Source of the DNA: Pseudomonadota bacterium
GTDB lineage: Bacteria > Pseudomonadota > Gammaproteobacteria > Burkholderiales > Gallionellaceae
Assembly (NCBI GenBank): GCA_021822115.1
Contig: JAJZSA010000020.1
Location: 1-36,158, forward strand
DNA: 36,158 bases
Reading direction: 5' to 3'
This document shows, piece after piece, positions 7,550 to 16,178 of this stretch. The translations under genes were made by a program, and so were the position numbers. The stretch's first letter is position 1. Each line of letters starts with the position of its first letter. A model generated the notes under the pieces. The model had not been told where the DNA came from. It was given only the letters and a program-made list of their open reading frames with translations, and did not search any database.

Positions 7550-9214
7550 CTATCCGGCTGCGCCGGCCAGCATCTCGGCGGCGTGTTTACGCGTGGTCTC
7601 GGTGAGGGTGGCGCCACCCAGCATGCGCGCGATCTCCTCGACGCGCTGTTCGCCGGCCAGCGGCCGGATGCTGCTCAAGGTCTTGCCGCCATGGCTCTCC
7701 TTGCTGACTTGCCATTGCTGGTCCGCCTGCGCCGCCACCTGCGGCAAGTGGGTGACGCACAACACCTGATGACGACTGCCGAGGCGCTTGAGCAAGCTGC
7801 CCACGATCTCCGCCACGCGCCCGCCGATGCCACTGTCCACTTCGTCGAAGATCAGCGTCGACACGCTCGCCGCATGGCTGGCCGCGACCTGGATGGCCAG
7901 GCTGATGCGCGACAGTTCGCCGCCGGAAGCGACCTTGGCCAGACCACGCAAAGGCGTGCCGAGGTTGGCCGCCACCTGGAATTCGATGTTCTCCAGCCCA
8001 TGTACATTGCCTGCCTCCAGTGGCTGCAAGGCCACTTCGAAGCGCCCGCCCTGCATCGCCAGCGTCTGCATCGCCGCCGTGATCTCGTCGGACATGGTGC
8101 GCGCCGCCTTGGCGCGCGCAGTACTGAGGCGTTGCGCCACCGCCTGATAGTCCTTGCGTGCCGCAGCTTCCTGCTGCGCCAACGCCTCCAGGTCGGCATC
8201 ACCGCCCAATTCGTCCAGACGCGCCACGATCCTGGCCAATGCCTGCGGCAGCTCTTCCGGCGGCACGCGATATTTGCGCGCCGCCTCCACCACGTCCGCC
8301 ATGCGCTGCTCCTGCTCGCGCAACAACTGCGGGTCGGCATCCAGGCGCTGCTGATAATGACGCAGCGCGTACACCGCTTCCTGCAATTCGTTCTGCGCGC
8401 TCTCCAGCATGGTCAAGGTATCTTGCAGGCTGGCGTCGTACTCCAGCCCGCTGCGCAAGCGGGCGGTCAGTGCATTGAGTTGCGCCAGACAGGCGGCATC
8501 CGATTCCGACAACACCTCCACACCGAACTGCGCCGTCTCCAGCAAGCCCGCTGCATGCGACAAGCGAGCATGCTCGGCCTGCAAGGCCACCCATTCGGCG
8601 GTATTGAAATTCAACGTCTCCAGCTCGCGCCGCTGGAATGCCAGCAACTCACGTTCGGCGGCTACCGCCTCCGCGTTCTGCGCCAGTTGCTGATGGCGGC
8701 GCTGCAACGATTGCCAATGCTTGAAGGCGTTTGAAACTTCCTGCGCCAGCACGCTCAGTCCGGCATGACTATCCAGCAGATCGCGTTGCGCATCGGCACG
8801 CAATAACGACTGGTGCGCATGCTGACCATGGATATCGAGCAGATGCTCGCCCGCCTCGCGCAGTTGTTGCAGCGTGGCACTGCGCCCGTTGATGAAGCCG
8901 CGCGAACGGCCCCCCGCATCCAGGCTGCGACGCAACAGACATACGCCTTCGTCACCTTCCAACTCCTGCTCCGCCAGCCAGGCTTGCAGGGCGGGCAAGG
9001 CAGCGATATCGAACTCGGCGCTGATATCCGCCTTGTCGCAACCGGCGCGCACCATGGTTGGGTCTGCACGTTCGCCCAGCGCCAGCGACAGCGCATCGAT
9101 GAGAATGGATTTACCGGCACCGGTCTCGCCGGTGAGCGCGGTGAAACCCGCGGCGAAATCCAGTTCGAGCGTATCGACGATGACGAAGTCGCGAATGATG
9201 AGATGTTTCAGCAT
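7550..9214 (-). CDS. recN: DNA repair protein RecN
   Basis: RecN is an SMC-like ATPase involved in double-strand break repair. The 554-residue protein has Walker A GETGAGKS at residues 29-36, a long charged coiled-coil middle (roughly 150-370), and near the C-terminus the ABC signature region ASGGELSRISLA followed by the Walker B IFDEVDSGIGG. The start at 9214 (MLKHLIIRDFVIVD) is the family start; the frame stays open back to 9370, but that part lies inside nadK. It begins one base after the nadK stop codon, indicating co-transcription. An SOS (LexA) box was not evident just upstream because the gene lies inside an operon. Confidence 0.96.
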   Translation of the reverse strand: MLKHLIIRDFVIVDTLELDFAAGFTALTGETGAGKSILIDALSLALGERADPTMVRAGCDKADISAEFDIAALPALQAWLAEQELEGDEGVCLLRRSLDAGGRSRGFINGRSATLQQLREAGEHLLDIHGQHAHQSLLRADAQRDLLDSHAGLSVLAQEVSNAFKHWQSLQRRHQQLAQNAEAVAAERELLAFQRRELETLNFNTAEWVALQAEHARLSHAAGLLETAQFGVEVLSESDAACLAQLNALTARLRSGLEYDASLQDTLTMLESAQNELQEAVYALRHYQQRLDADPQLLREQEQRMADVVEAARKYRVPPEELPQALARIVARLDELGGDADLEALAQQEAAARKDYQAVAQRLSTARAKAARTMSDEITAAMQTLAMQGGRFEVALQPLEAGNVHGLENIEFQVAANLGTPLRGLAKVASGGELSRISLAIQVAASHAASVSTLIFDEVDSGIGGRVAEIVGSLLKRLGSRHQVLCVTHLPQVAAQADQQWQVSKESHGGKTLSSIRPLAGEQRVEEIARMLGGATLTETTRKHAAEMLAGAAG

Positions 9215-9215
9215 T

Positions 9216-10088
9216 TCAGAGCGTCTGCGTCCACAGCAGCTTCTCGCGCAGCGTATGGTAGTAACTGTGCCCTTCCGGATGCAGCAGCAACACCGGCTCG
9301 TGATAGCGCGACACGATGACCTTGTCGTGCAGTTGCAGATCGACGTGGGTGTGACTGTCGTAGCGCACATGGATATCGCCGTTGCGATGCACCAGCAGTT
9401 CCAGCACGGAATCGCCCTTCACCACCAGCGGCCGGTTGCTCAACGAATGCGGACACACCGGCACCAGCTCCAGCACGTCCAGCGCAGGATGCAGGATGGG
9501 ACCGCCGGACGACAAGGCATAGGCCGTGGAACCGGTGGGGGTGGAGATGATGAGGCCGTCGGCACGCTGGTTATACAGGTATTCGCCGTCGATGCGCACC
9601 TCGAACTCGACCATGCTGCTGACGTTGCTGCGATGCACCACCACCTCGTTGAAGGCGAGGCCATGGAAGATCTCGCGTTTGTCGCGCACCACAGCCGCCT
9701 GCAACAGCAGGCGTTTCTCTTCGACGTAGTGGCCTTTCAACATGGCCGCCACGGTCTTCTTCATGGTATCGATGGACAAGTCGGTGAGGAAACCGATGCG
9801 TCCCTGGTTGACGCCGATCAGCGGGATGCGGTGCGGCGCCAGGGTGCGCGCGATGTTGAGCAACGTACCATCCCCTCCCAGCACCACCGCCAAATCGACC
9901 TGCGTCCCCATCTCCTCCAGTTTCAGCGCCGGGAAAGCGGCCTGCCTGACGTTCTCCGCCGTCAGGCTGTCGATCACCACAGCATAGCCCTGCCCGGCGA
10001 GGAACTCGGCCAGGGAAAGCACGGGAACCGCGATCTCCGGCGTCTTGTATTTGCCGATGATCGCGATGGTTTTGAAGGCGGGTTTCAT
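9216..10088 (-). CDS. nadK: NAD kinase NadK
   Basis: NadK phosphorylates NAD to NADP using ATP. The 290-residue protein carries the diacylglycerol-kinase-superfamily motif GGDGT (71-75), the FNEVVVHR segment, and the TPTGSTAYALSSGGPI region with conserved downstream proline and glycine residues. It heads the nadK-recN-bamE-dapB run. The 55-base gap upstream of its ATG holds TTTAAT and CTGACA sequences, but no convincing spacing for a promoter. Confidence 0.96.
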   Translation of the reverse strand: MKPAFKTIAIIGKYKTPEIAVPVLSLAEFLAGQGYAVVIDSLTAENVRQAAFPALKLEEMGTQVDLAVVLGGDGTLLNIARTLAPHRIPLIGVNQGRIGFLTDLSIDTMKKTVAAMLKGHYVEEKRLLLQAAVVRDKREIFHGLAFNEVVVHRSNVSSMVEFEVRIDGEYLYNQRADGLIISTPTGSTAYALSSGGPILHPALDVLELVPVCPHSLSNRPLVVKGDSVLELLVHRNGDIHVRYDSHTHVDLQLHDKVIVSRYHEPVLLLHPEGHSYYHTLREKLLWTQTL

Positions 10089-10143
10089 GGTGCGCGATTA
10101 AACCATATCGGGGCAGCACCCGCCATGTCAGACGCTGCGCAGA

Positions 10144-11295
10144 TCAACGAACGATAGCGAAGCCGATGCGCAACTGGGTCGACTGTTTCCGATTGTAGTC
10201 GAGCAGCGTCTCACCGTAGCCATTGAACATCTGCACGTAGACGAAACCACCGGCGCGCGCGAACAGCGGGTCGCGCAGGGGGTAGGAAAATTCGACCTGG
10301 GCGCTGCTGTAGCCGCCGGTACCCGAGCGCAACTTGGCCATCCACACCGCCCCGTCCTCCCGACCGACGCCAAATTCCCAGTCTGCAAAACCGCGATAAC
10401 GCTGGATATCCGGATTATCCGACTTGTCCTGATAGGCATAGAACTTGGATGCAAAGCCCACGATGCGCCCGTTGGACAGGCGGTTGACCCAGCCCGGCTC
10501 CAGAAAAAAGATATTGATGCTGCGCGAGTCGGCCCCGGCGCGTCCGTTGGATTCATGCTCGAAACCGGCGCGGATCAGGTCAGGCTTGAAACCATCGCGG
10601 TAAGTCGTACCCTGCCAGAATAGACTGGGACGATAACTGGTATCACGGAACGGCTTCGATTCGCTGCCCAGATCCCACATCGAAGTCTGCGTATAGCCAA
10701 AGTGCAGGTTGGCCAGCGGCGAGAACCATGCGACCGGCCGACTGTCCGGATCGAACATGCGGTATTTGAAACTGAACTGGAAGCGTGCCACAGCACCGTT
10801 GCCGACCACGAAATACATCGGATCATTGACCGACAGTGCCGGTTCATCCTCGGGCACCAACATGCTGATGACCCGGTCGCTCGAAGACGCACCCACCTCG
10901 CCGCCACTCGGTAGCATCATCTGCTCCAGCGCATCCGGTTCACGGATCACCAGCACCAGCCGGTTCGACTCGACGCCCAGCAATTCGCCGCGCACCACGC
11001 CGGAAAGTTTGCCGGGCAACATCCCGCGATACAGTCGCCGGCCATCCGTGGCGGCCACCGGCTCGATTGCTGAGAGGTCTAGCAGCACGATCCGGTAGCC
11101 CTGCGTCAGACGCAGGCTGAGATGCGCCGGCCACACCGAATCCCCTGGCGGCCGGATGACTTCGAGTGTGACCGGCTCACCGCTGCGCAGCACCTCATCA
11201 TGCGTCGCCATGATCCAGCCTTGCGCGGCGGCAGCGGGCTGTGCCCACAGTGCGCATGCGAGCAAGCAGATGCCGAAAGGGAGGCGGCGCATCAT
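10144..11295 (-). CDS. pldA: Outer-membrane phospholipase A (OMPLA family)
   Basis: OMPLA is a calcium-dependent 12-stranded outer-membrane barrel that hydrolyses phospholipids that reach the outer leaflet. The 383-residue protein has a signal peptide (cleavage near AAAA-QG, residues 20-25), an extra region of about 120 residues, and then the barrel. The catalytic residues are visible as H247 and S249 in EHESNGR, with N261 twelve residues after the serine, the same spacing as His142/Ser144/Asn156 in E. coli. The C-terminal NGYGETLLDYN is also diagnostic. It is longer than the E. coli enzyme (about 290) because of the N-terminal region. The start ATG overlaps the pump stop codon (ATGA), so it is coupled to an RND efflux system, an unusual context. 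Confidence 0.92.
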   Translation of the reverse strand: MMRRLPFGICLLACALWAQPAAAAQGWIMATHDEVLRSGEPVTLEVIRPPGDSVWPAHLSLRLTQGYRIVLLDLSAIEPVAATDGRRLYRGMLPGKLSGVVRGELLGVESNRLVLVIREPDALEQMMLPSGGEVGASSSDRVISMLVPEDEPALSVNDPMYFVVGNGAVARFQFSFKYRMFDPDSRPVAWFSPLANLHFGYTQTSMWDLGSESKPFRDTSYRPSLFWQGTTYRDGFKPDLIRAGFEHESNGRAGADSRSINIFFLEPGWVNRLSNGRIVGFASKFYAYQDKSDNPDIQRYRGFADWEFGVGREDGAVWMAKLRSGTGGYSSAQVEFSYPLRDPLFARAGGFVYVQMFNGYGETLLDYNRKQSTQLRIGFAIVR

Positions 11296-14200
11296 TGCGT
11301 CACATGCGTTGCGATTTTTTCTTCACGCACCTTGTACCAAGCCGCATACAAGGCGGGCAGGAACAGACAGGTCAGCAGCGTCGCCACGATCAGACCGCCC
11401 ATGATGGTCACCGCCATCGGCCCCCAGAACACCTGGCGCGACAAGGGGAGCATCGCCAGGATGGCCGCCGCCGCAGTCAGCACGATGGGACGGAAACGGC
11501 GCACGGTGGAATCGACAATGGCCGCCCATTGCGATTTGCCAGCCTCTTCATCCTGCCGGATCTGGTCGACCAGGATCACCGAGTTGCGCATGATCATGCC
11601 CATCAACGCGATCAAGCCCAGGTTGGCGACGAAGCCGAACGGCGCTTGGAACAACAGCAGACCGAAGGTCACGCCGATCAACCCCAACGGGGCGGTGAGC
11701 AGCACCATCGTGGTCCGACCGATGTTCTGCAACTGCAGCATCAGCAAGGTGATCACACCGACCAGCATCACCGGCATCACCGCAGCGATGGCGGTCGAGC
11801 CCTTGGCGGATTCCTCGATGGTGCCGCCCATCTCGATGCGATAGCCGACCGGCAGACGGGCACGCAACTCATCCATCTTCTTGTCCAGCCGCACCGACGC
11901 GGTGGCGGGCTGCGTCTTGTCGGCCATGTCGGCGCGTACCGACATGCTGGGCAGGCGATTGCGGCGCCAGATGATGCCCTCTTCCTGGATCGGTACCAGG
12001 CGCGCCAGTTGCGCCAGCGGCACATGCTTGCCGCCCGGCAAGGGGATGTCCAAATCGGGCAAGCGCCCCAAAGAGCGCACATCCTTGTTCATACCGCCGC
12101 GCCACACCACGTCGATCAACTGATCTCCTTCGCGATACTGCGTCAGCGCGATACCGTTGAAGAACGCCTGCAGGGTCTGCGACACCTCCTGACTCGACGT
12201 GCCCAGTTGGCGAGCCTTGTCCTGATCGACCTCGACGCGCACACTTTTGACCTTCTCGTTCCATTCGAAATGCACGTTATCCAGAGCGGGATCCGCACGC
12301 ATGACCTGTGCCACCTCGTTCGCGATGCTGCGCAACTGCGTCAGGTCATCGCCCAGCACGCGGAACTGCACTGGATAGCCGACCGGCGGGCCGTTCTCCA
12401 TGCGTGATACGCGCACGCGGATCGCCGAGAACTCGGGACCGGAGACCGCCTCGTTGAGGCGTTTGAACAGATCCTCACGCGCATGCAGATCCTTGGTGAC
12501 GATCACGAACTGGCCGAAGTTGTCGGAATACAACTGCTGGTCCAGCGACAACACAAAGCGCGGCGCACCGTTACCGATATAGTCGGAGTAATACTCGACG
12601 GCCGGATCGCCCTTCAGTAGTTTTTCGATGCGATGCACCTCGTTGCTGGTTGCCTTGATCGATGCCCCCTGCGGCAAACGCACCTCCACCAGGATCTCCA
12701 GACGACTGGCCGGCGGGAAGAATTCCTTCTGCACGAACTTGCCGAACATGACCATACTCAGCGCGAAGATCAACACGGTGGCACCGATCACTTTCCAGCG
12801 GTTGCGCAGGCACCATTCCACCAGCGCACGCAGGCGGCGGTAGAACGGCGAGTCGTAGATGTCCTCGCCATGCTTCTGGGCCTTGGCGATCAAGGCTTGC
12901 GGATCGAGCAGCTTGTAGCCGATATAGGGCGTGAACACCACGGCCACCACCCATGAAGTGAGCAGCGCGATGGTCACCACCTGGAAGATGGACACGGTGT
13001 ATTCGCTGGCCGCGGATTTGGAGAAGCCCACCGGCGTGAACGCGACCGCGGTGATTAGCGTGCCGGTCAGCATGGGGAAGGCGGTCGAGGTATAAGCGAA
13101 GGTGGCCGCCTTGAAGCGGTCCCAGCCCTGCTCCATCTTCACCACCATCATCTCCGCCGCGATGATGGCATCGTCCACCAGCAGACCCAGCGCGATCACC
13201 AGCGCGCCCAGCGAGATGCGTTGCAGGTCGATGCCGAACAGCTTCATGGCGAAGAAGGTGATCGCCAGCACCAGCGGGATGGATAGCGCCACCACCATGC
13301 CGGTGCGCGCCCCGAGGCTGAGGAAGGACACCGCCAGCACGATCAGGATCGCCTCACCCAGCGAACTCTGGAACAGGCTGATCGAACCTTCCACCACCTT
13401 GGGCTGGTTGGCCACCTCATGCACATCGACGCCTACCGGCAACTCGTTGCCCAAGCGTTCCATCGCCGCATGCAGGTTCTTGCCCAGGCTGATGACGTCG
13501 CCGCCCTTGTCCATCACCACGCCGATACCGATGGCGGGCTGTCCATCCACGCGCATCTGCGGTCCGGGCGGTTCGACCAGACCGCGACTGACCTTGGCGA
13601 TGTCGCCCAGACGGAAGTGCCGCCCGTTCACTTGCAGGTCGGTGTCGCGTACCCGCTCCACGCTGTCGTAAGCCCCGCTCACGCGCATGCGGATGCGGTC
13701 GTGTTCGGTCTCGATGAAGCCGGATGGGTTGACCGTGTTCTGCTTCTGCAAGGCATCCACCAGCACCAACGGCGAGATGCCGAGCAGCGCCATACGCGCC
13801 GGTTCCACATCGATGAAGATCTTCTCGTCCTGCACGCCGATCAATTCCACGCGTTTCACGTCCTTAACGCGGCGCAGCTCTAACGCGATGCGGTCGGCAT
13901 AGCGATGCAGCTCGGCCAGCCCGAAACCATCACCGGTCAGCGCGAAGATGTTCACCTGCACATCGCCGAACTCGTCATTGGGGAACGGCCCGCGTACGCC
14001 GTCCGGCAAGGTATGCTGGATATCGTCCAGCTTCTTGCGCACCTGGCGCCAGGATTCCGGCACCTCGGCCTTGGGCGTGTAATCCTTGAGGTTTACGAAG
14101 ACCATCGATTCGCCTGGTTTGGAGGTGGATTTCAGTACATCCACCCAGGGCGTCTCCTGCAATTTCTTCTCGATGCGTTCGGTCAATTCACGCTCGACCT

Positions 14201-14381
14201 CCTGCGCGCTCGCACCCGGCCACAGGGTGCGCACCACCATGATCTTGAGCGTGAAGTCCGGGTCTTCCGCGCGCCCCAGGTTCTTGAACGCGAATGCACC
14301 CGTGACGGACAACACCACCATCAGGTACACCACCATCTGCTGGTGCTTGAGCGCCCATTCGGAAAGGTTGGGCAGATTCAT
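11292..14381 (-). CDS. RND efflux pump permease (AcrB/TriC-like)
   Basis: This 1029-residue protein is a proton-driven inner-membrane pump of the resistance-nodulation-division family. It shows an N-terminal helix, a large periplasmic domain with TLWPGASAQEVE (about 52-63), helices 2-6 with the paired proton-relay aspartates in GLLVDDAII (D403/D404), a second periplasmic domain, and a final helix cluster ending in LPALYAAWYKV. The paired aspartates and overall look fit drug (HAE1) pumps of the TriC/MexK type rather than a CusA metal pump, but substrates cannot be read. Start and stop both overlap neighbours by four bases (adaptor upstream, pldA downstream). Confidence 0.93.
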   Translation of the reverse strand: MNLPNLSEWALKHQQMVVYLMVVLSVTGAFAFKNLGRAEDPDFTLKIMVVRTLWPGASAQEVERELTERIEKKLQETPWVDVLKSTSKPGESMVFVNLKDYTPKAEVPESWRQVRKKLDDIQHTLPDGVRGPFPNDEFGDVQVNIFALTGDGFGLAELHRYADRIALELRRVKDVKRVELIGVQDEKIFIDVEPARMALLGISPLVLVDALQKQNTVNPSGFIETEHDRIRMRVSGAYDSVERVRDTDLQVNGRHFRLGDIAKVSRGLVEPPGPQMRVDGQPAIGIGVVMDKGGDVISLGKNLHAAMERLGNELPVGVDVHEVANQPKVVEGSISLFQSSLGEAILIVLAVSFLSLGARTGMVVALSIPLVLAITFFAMKLFGIDLQRISLGALVIALGLLVDDAIIAAEMMVVKMEQGWDRFKAATFAYTSTAFPMLTGTLITAVAFTPVGFSKSAASEYTVSIFQVVTIALLTSWVVAVVFTPYIGYKLLDPQALIAKAQKHGEDIYDSPFYRRLRALVEWCLRNRWKVIGATVLIFALSMVMFGKFVQKEFFPPASRLEILVEVRLPQGASIKATSNEVHRIEKLLKGDPAVEYYSDYIGNGAPRFVLSLDQQLYSDNFGQFVIVTKDLHAREDLFKRLNEAVSGPEFSAIRVRVSRMENGPPVGYPVQFRVLGDDLTQLRSIANEVAQVMRADPALDNVHFEWNEKVKSVRVEVDQDKARQLGTSSQEVSQTLQAFFNGIALTQYREGDQLIDVVWRGGMNKDVRSLGRLPDLDIPLPGGKHVPLAQLARLVPIQEEGIIWRRNRLPSMSVRADMADKTQPATASVRLDKKMDELRARLPVGYRIEMGGTIEESAKGSTAIAAVMPVMLVGVITLLMLQLQNIGRTTMVLLTAPLGLIGVTFGLLLFQAPFGFVANLGLIALMGMIMRNSVILVDQIRQDEEAGKSQWAAIVDSTVRRFRPIVLTAAAAILAMLPLSRQVFWGPMAVTIMGGLIVATLLTCLFLPALYAAWYKVREEKIATHVTQ

Positions 14382-15436
14382 AGTGCACGCCCGTTCTCGA
14401 TGGGCTGCACCTTCTGCCCCTCGGCCAGTTTGTGCACGCCCGCACGCACGATACGTTCACCGACATTGAGCCCGCTACCGATCACCGCGCCGTCATCGCG
14501 ATAGGCAGCCACCGTCACCGGACGCAGATGCACACTGCGATCCGCCGCCACGACCCACACCGCAGCCTGATCGCCTTGCTGGAACAGGGCCGTCATCGGG
14601 ATCAGGAAATCGCTGCCCGAGGCCTCCGTATTCTTGTTAGCTTTCTTCAACAGTCGCACGTTGGCCGTCATGCCTAGTGCCACTTTCGTGTTCCTAGCAT
14701 CGAAGGCAACGCGCGCCGGATAGGTGCGGCTGGCCGGATCGGCGGCCGGGGACACCTCGCGCACATGACCCTGCAATATCTGCGGATCGCCGCCCGCCGC
14801 GCTCAACACCACCTCGGCCGGCATGCCGACATACACCGCGCTGAAGCGCGATTCAGGGATGGAGATCAACACCTCGCGTTCGCCATGTTGCGCCACGCGC
14901 AACACCGACTGTCCCGCTGCGACCACCTGACCGACCTCGGCATAGGTCGCCGACACCACGCCGTCGCGGTCTGCCAGCAAACTGGTATAAGCCTCCTGAT
15001 TGCGCGCCAGCCCAGCTTGCGCCTCGGCCGATTTGAGCGCGGTCTCTTTCGCATCCAGCGCCGACTGGCTGACGAAACCCTGCGCGCGCAATTCGCGGTA
15101 GCGCTTCAATTCTTCTTGCGCCAGTTGCAACTGCGCGCTGCTCGCACTCGCCTGCAAGCCGGTGTCGGCCGCATCCAGCCGCGCCAGCACTTGCCCCTTC
15201 TTCACCGTGGCGCCCGCATCGACCAGCCGCTCGATGAGCTTGCCGCCGATGCGGAAGCCCAACACCGCCTCGTAACGCGCATGCACTTCGCCGCTATACA
15301 GATTGCCGCCATCGGTGGCCAGCGCACCCACCACCAAGGTTTCGGCGGGCCGCTCCACCTTAGCGACGGTCGGCGCCTCCTTGCCGCACGCAGCCAGCAG
15401 CACCGGCAACATCAGGATCAAAGTCGTTCTTTTCAT
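14378..15436 (-). CDS. RND efflux periplasmic adaptor (membrane fusion lipoprotein)
   Basis: The adaptor links the pump to an outer-membrane channel. The 352-residue protein has a lipoprotein signal with lipobox LAAC (Cys17), a biotinyl/lipoyl-like segment (LVDAGATVKKGQVLARLD), an alpha-helical hairpin rich in Ala, Gln and Glu (about 95-150), the returning lipoyl half (DGVVSATYAEVGQVVAAGQ), and beta-barrel and membrane-proximal domains. It precedes the pump with a 4-bp ATGA overlap and follows the TetR gene after four bases. No TolC-like channel gene is present, so the system probably borrows one encoded elsewhere. Confidence 0.92.
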   Translation of the reverse strand: MKRTTLILMLPVLLAACGKEAPTVAKVERPAETLVVGALATDGGNLYSGEVHARYEAVLGFRIGGKLIERLVDAGATVKKGQVLARLDAADTGLQASASSAQLQLAQEELKRYRELRAQGFVSQSALDAKETALKSAEAQAGLARNQEAYTSLLADRDGVVSATYAEVGQVVAAGQSVLRVAQHGEREVLISIPESRFSAVYVGMPAEVVLSAAGGDPQILQGHVREVSPAADPASRTYPARVAFDARNTKVALGMTANVRLLKKANKNTEASGSDFLIPMTALFQQGDQAAVWVVAADRSVHLRPVTVAAYRDDGAVIGSGLNVGERIVRAGVHKLAEGQKVQPIENGRAL

Positions 15437-15440
15437 GTGA

Positions 15441-16085
15441 CTACTCCTTGGCCGACAGGCCGTTCAACAACAAGTCGATATGGGTATGGATGTAACGCTC
15501 GGGATCGGCTTGACCGCCGCAACAGCAGGGAGCCATCGAATAATCCCAGATCGAGCGCATCAGGATGGGCGCGCCCACCAGGTCGATGACCGAAGCGACA
15601 TCCACCTCGCGGAACTCGCCTTTCTCGATGCCGGACTGCAACACTTTGCCGAGCAAGGCATCGACGCGCCGCGTCACGTTCTCCACGAAAAACTGCGCCA
15701 CTTCAGGGAAGTTGCCGGCCTCGGAGATGATCAGCTTGGGAATGCCACCCAGCTTGGTGCCGTTCACCAGCGTCCACCAGCGCAGGATCAAGCCGCGCAA
15801 CAGCGAAGCTGCGTCGCCGCTGTGTTGACCCAGCATCGCCTCACCCTCTTCCACCACCGGCATCAGCCCCTGCTTGATCACCTCCATGAACAGGGCTTCC
15901 TTGCTGGCGAAATACAGATACAGCGTGCCTTTCGACACGCCTGCCCGGGCGGCCACCTCATCCAGCCTGGTCGCGGCGAAACCGCGTTCGACGAACAGTT
16001 CGAGCGCCGCAGCGATCAATTCGGCGGGACGCGCTTCTTTGCGGCGCTGGCGCACGGGATGCTCGTTTGCCTGATTGTTTTTCAT
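15441..16085 (-). CDS. TetR-family transcriptional regulator
   Basis: The 214-residue protein has a TetR-type N-terminal helix-turn-helix (FAATRLDEVAARAGVSKGTLYLYF, about residues 36-59) after a basic, hydrophilic N-terminus, and a longer ligand-binding C-terminal domain. The C-terminal part contains a CCCGG cysteine cluster near residue 190, which could bind metal or be redox-sensitive; that is speculation. It is the first gene of the efflux operon and lies next to a palindrome that is a good operator candidate, so it probably represses its own operon. Confidence 0.92.
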   Translation of the reverse strand: MKNNQANEHPVRQRRKEARPAELIAAALELFVERGFAATRLDEVAARAGVSKGTLYLYFASKEALFMEVIKQGLMPVVEEGEAMLGQHSGDAASLLRGLILRWWTLVNGTKLGGIPKLIISEAGNFPEVAQFFVENVTRRVDALLGKVLQSGIEKGEFREVDVASVIDLVGAPILMRSIWDYSMAPCCCGGQADPERYIHTHIDLLLNGLSAKE

Positions 16086-16094
16086 GATCTTTCA

Positions 16095-16120
16095 TTAATG
16101 ACTGACCGGTCGGTAATTTA
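16095..16120. promoter_or_regulatory. Candidate TetR operator
   Basis: The core ACTGACCGGTCGGT (16101-16114) is a near-perfect palindrome centred between 16107 and 16108, extended by TTAA/TTTA flanks to 26 bp with three mismatched pairs. It begins 10 bases upstream of the tetR start codon. GACCGGTC-type palindromes are common operators for TetR repressors of RND pumps. The divergent hrcA gene begins 59 bases further on. Confidence 0.7.
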
Positions 16121-16178
16121 ATCGGCTGCCGCAAGCACGTCAACCGTGATCTTTTCCTGGAATGCTAGAATCCGGCTC

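Noticed and set aside
7583..8734. 383-codon plus-strand frame opposite recN
   Set aside because: Antisense shadow of recN; no protein-like pattern.
9215..9370. N-terminal extension of the recN frame
   Set aside because: The extra residues are Cys/Arg-rich and come from reading nadK DNA in another frame; RecN homology starts at 9214.
11241..12407. 388-codon plus-strand frame inside the RND pump
   Set aside because: It is a composition-driven antisense frame rich in His, Arg and Gln, with no recognisable motif or ribosome site.
16086..16178. Search for a CIRCE element upstream of hrcA
   Set aside because: No TTAGCACTC / GAGTGCTAA inverted repeat is present, so HrcA autoregulation through CIRCE is not supported here.
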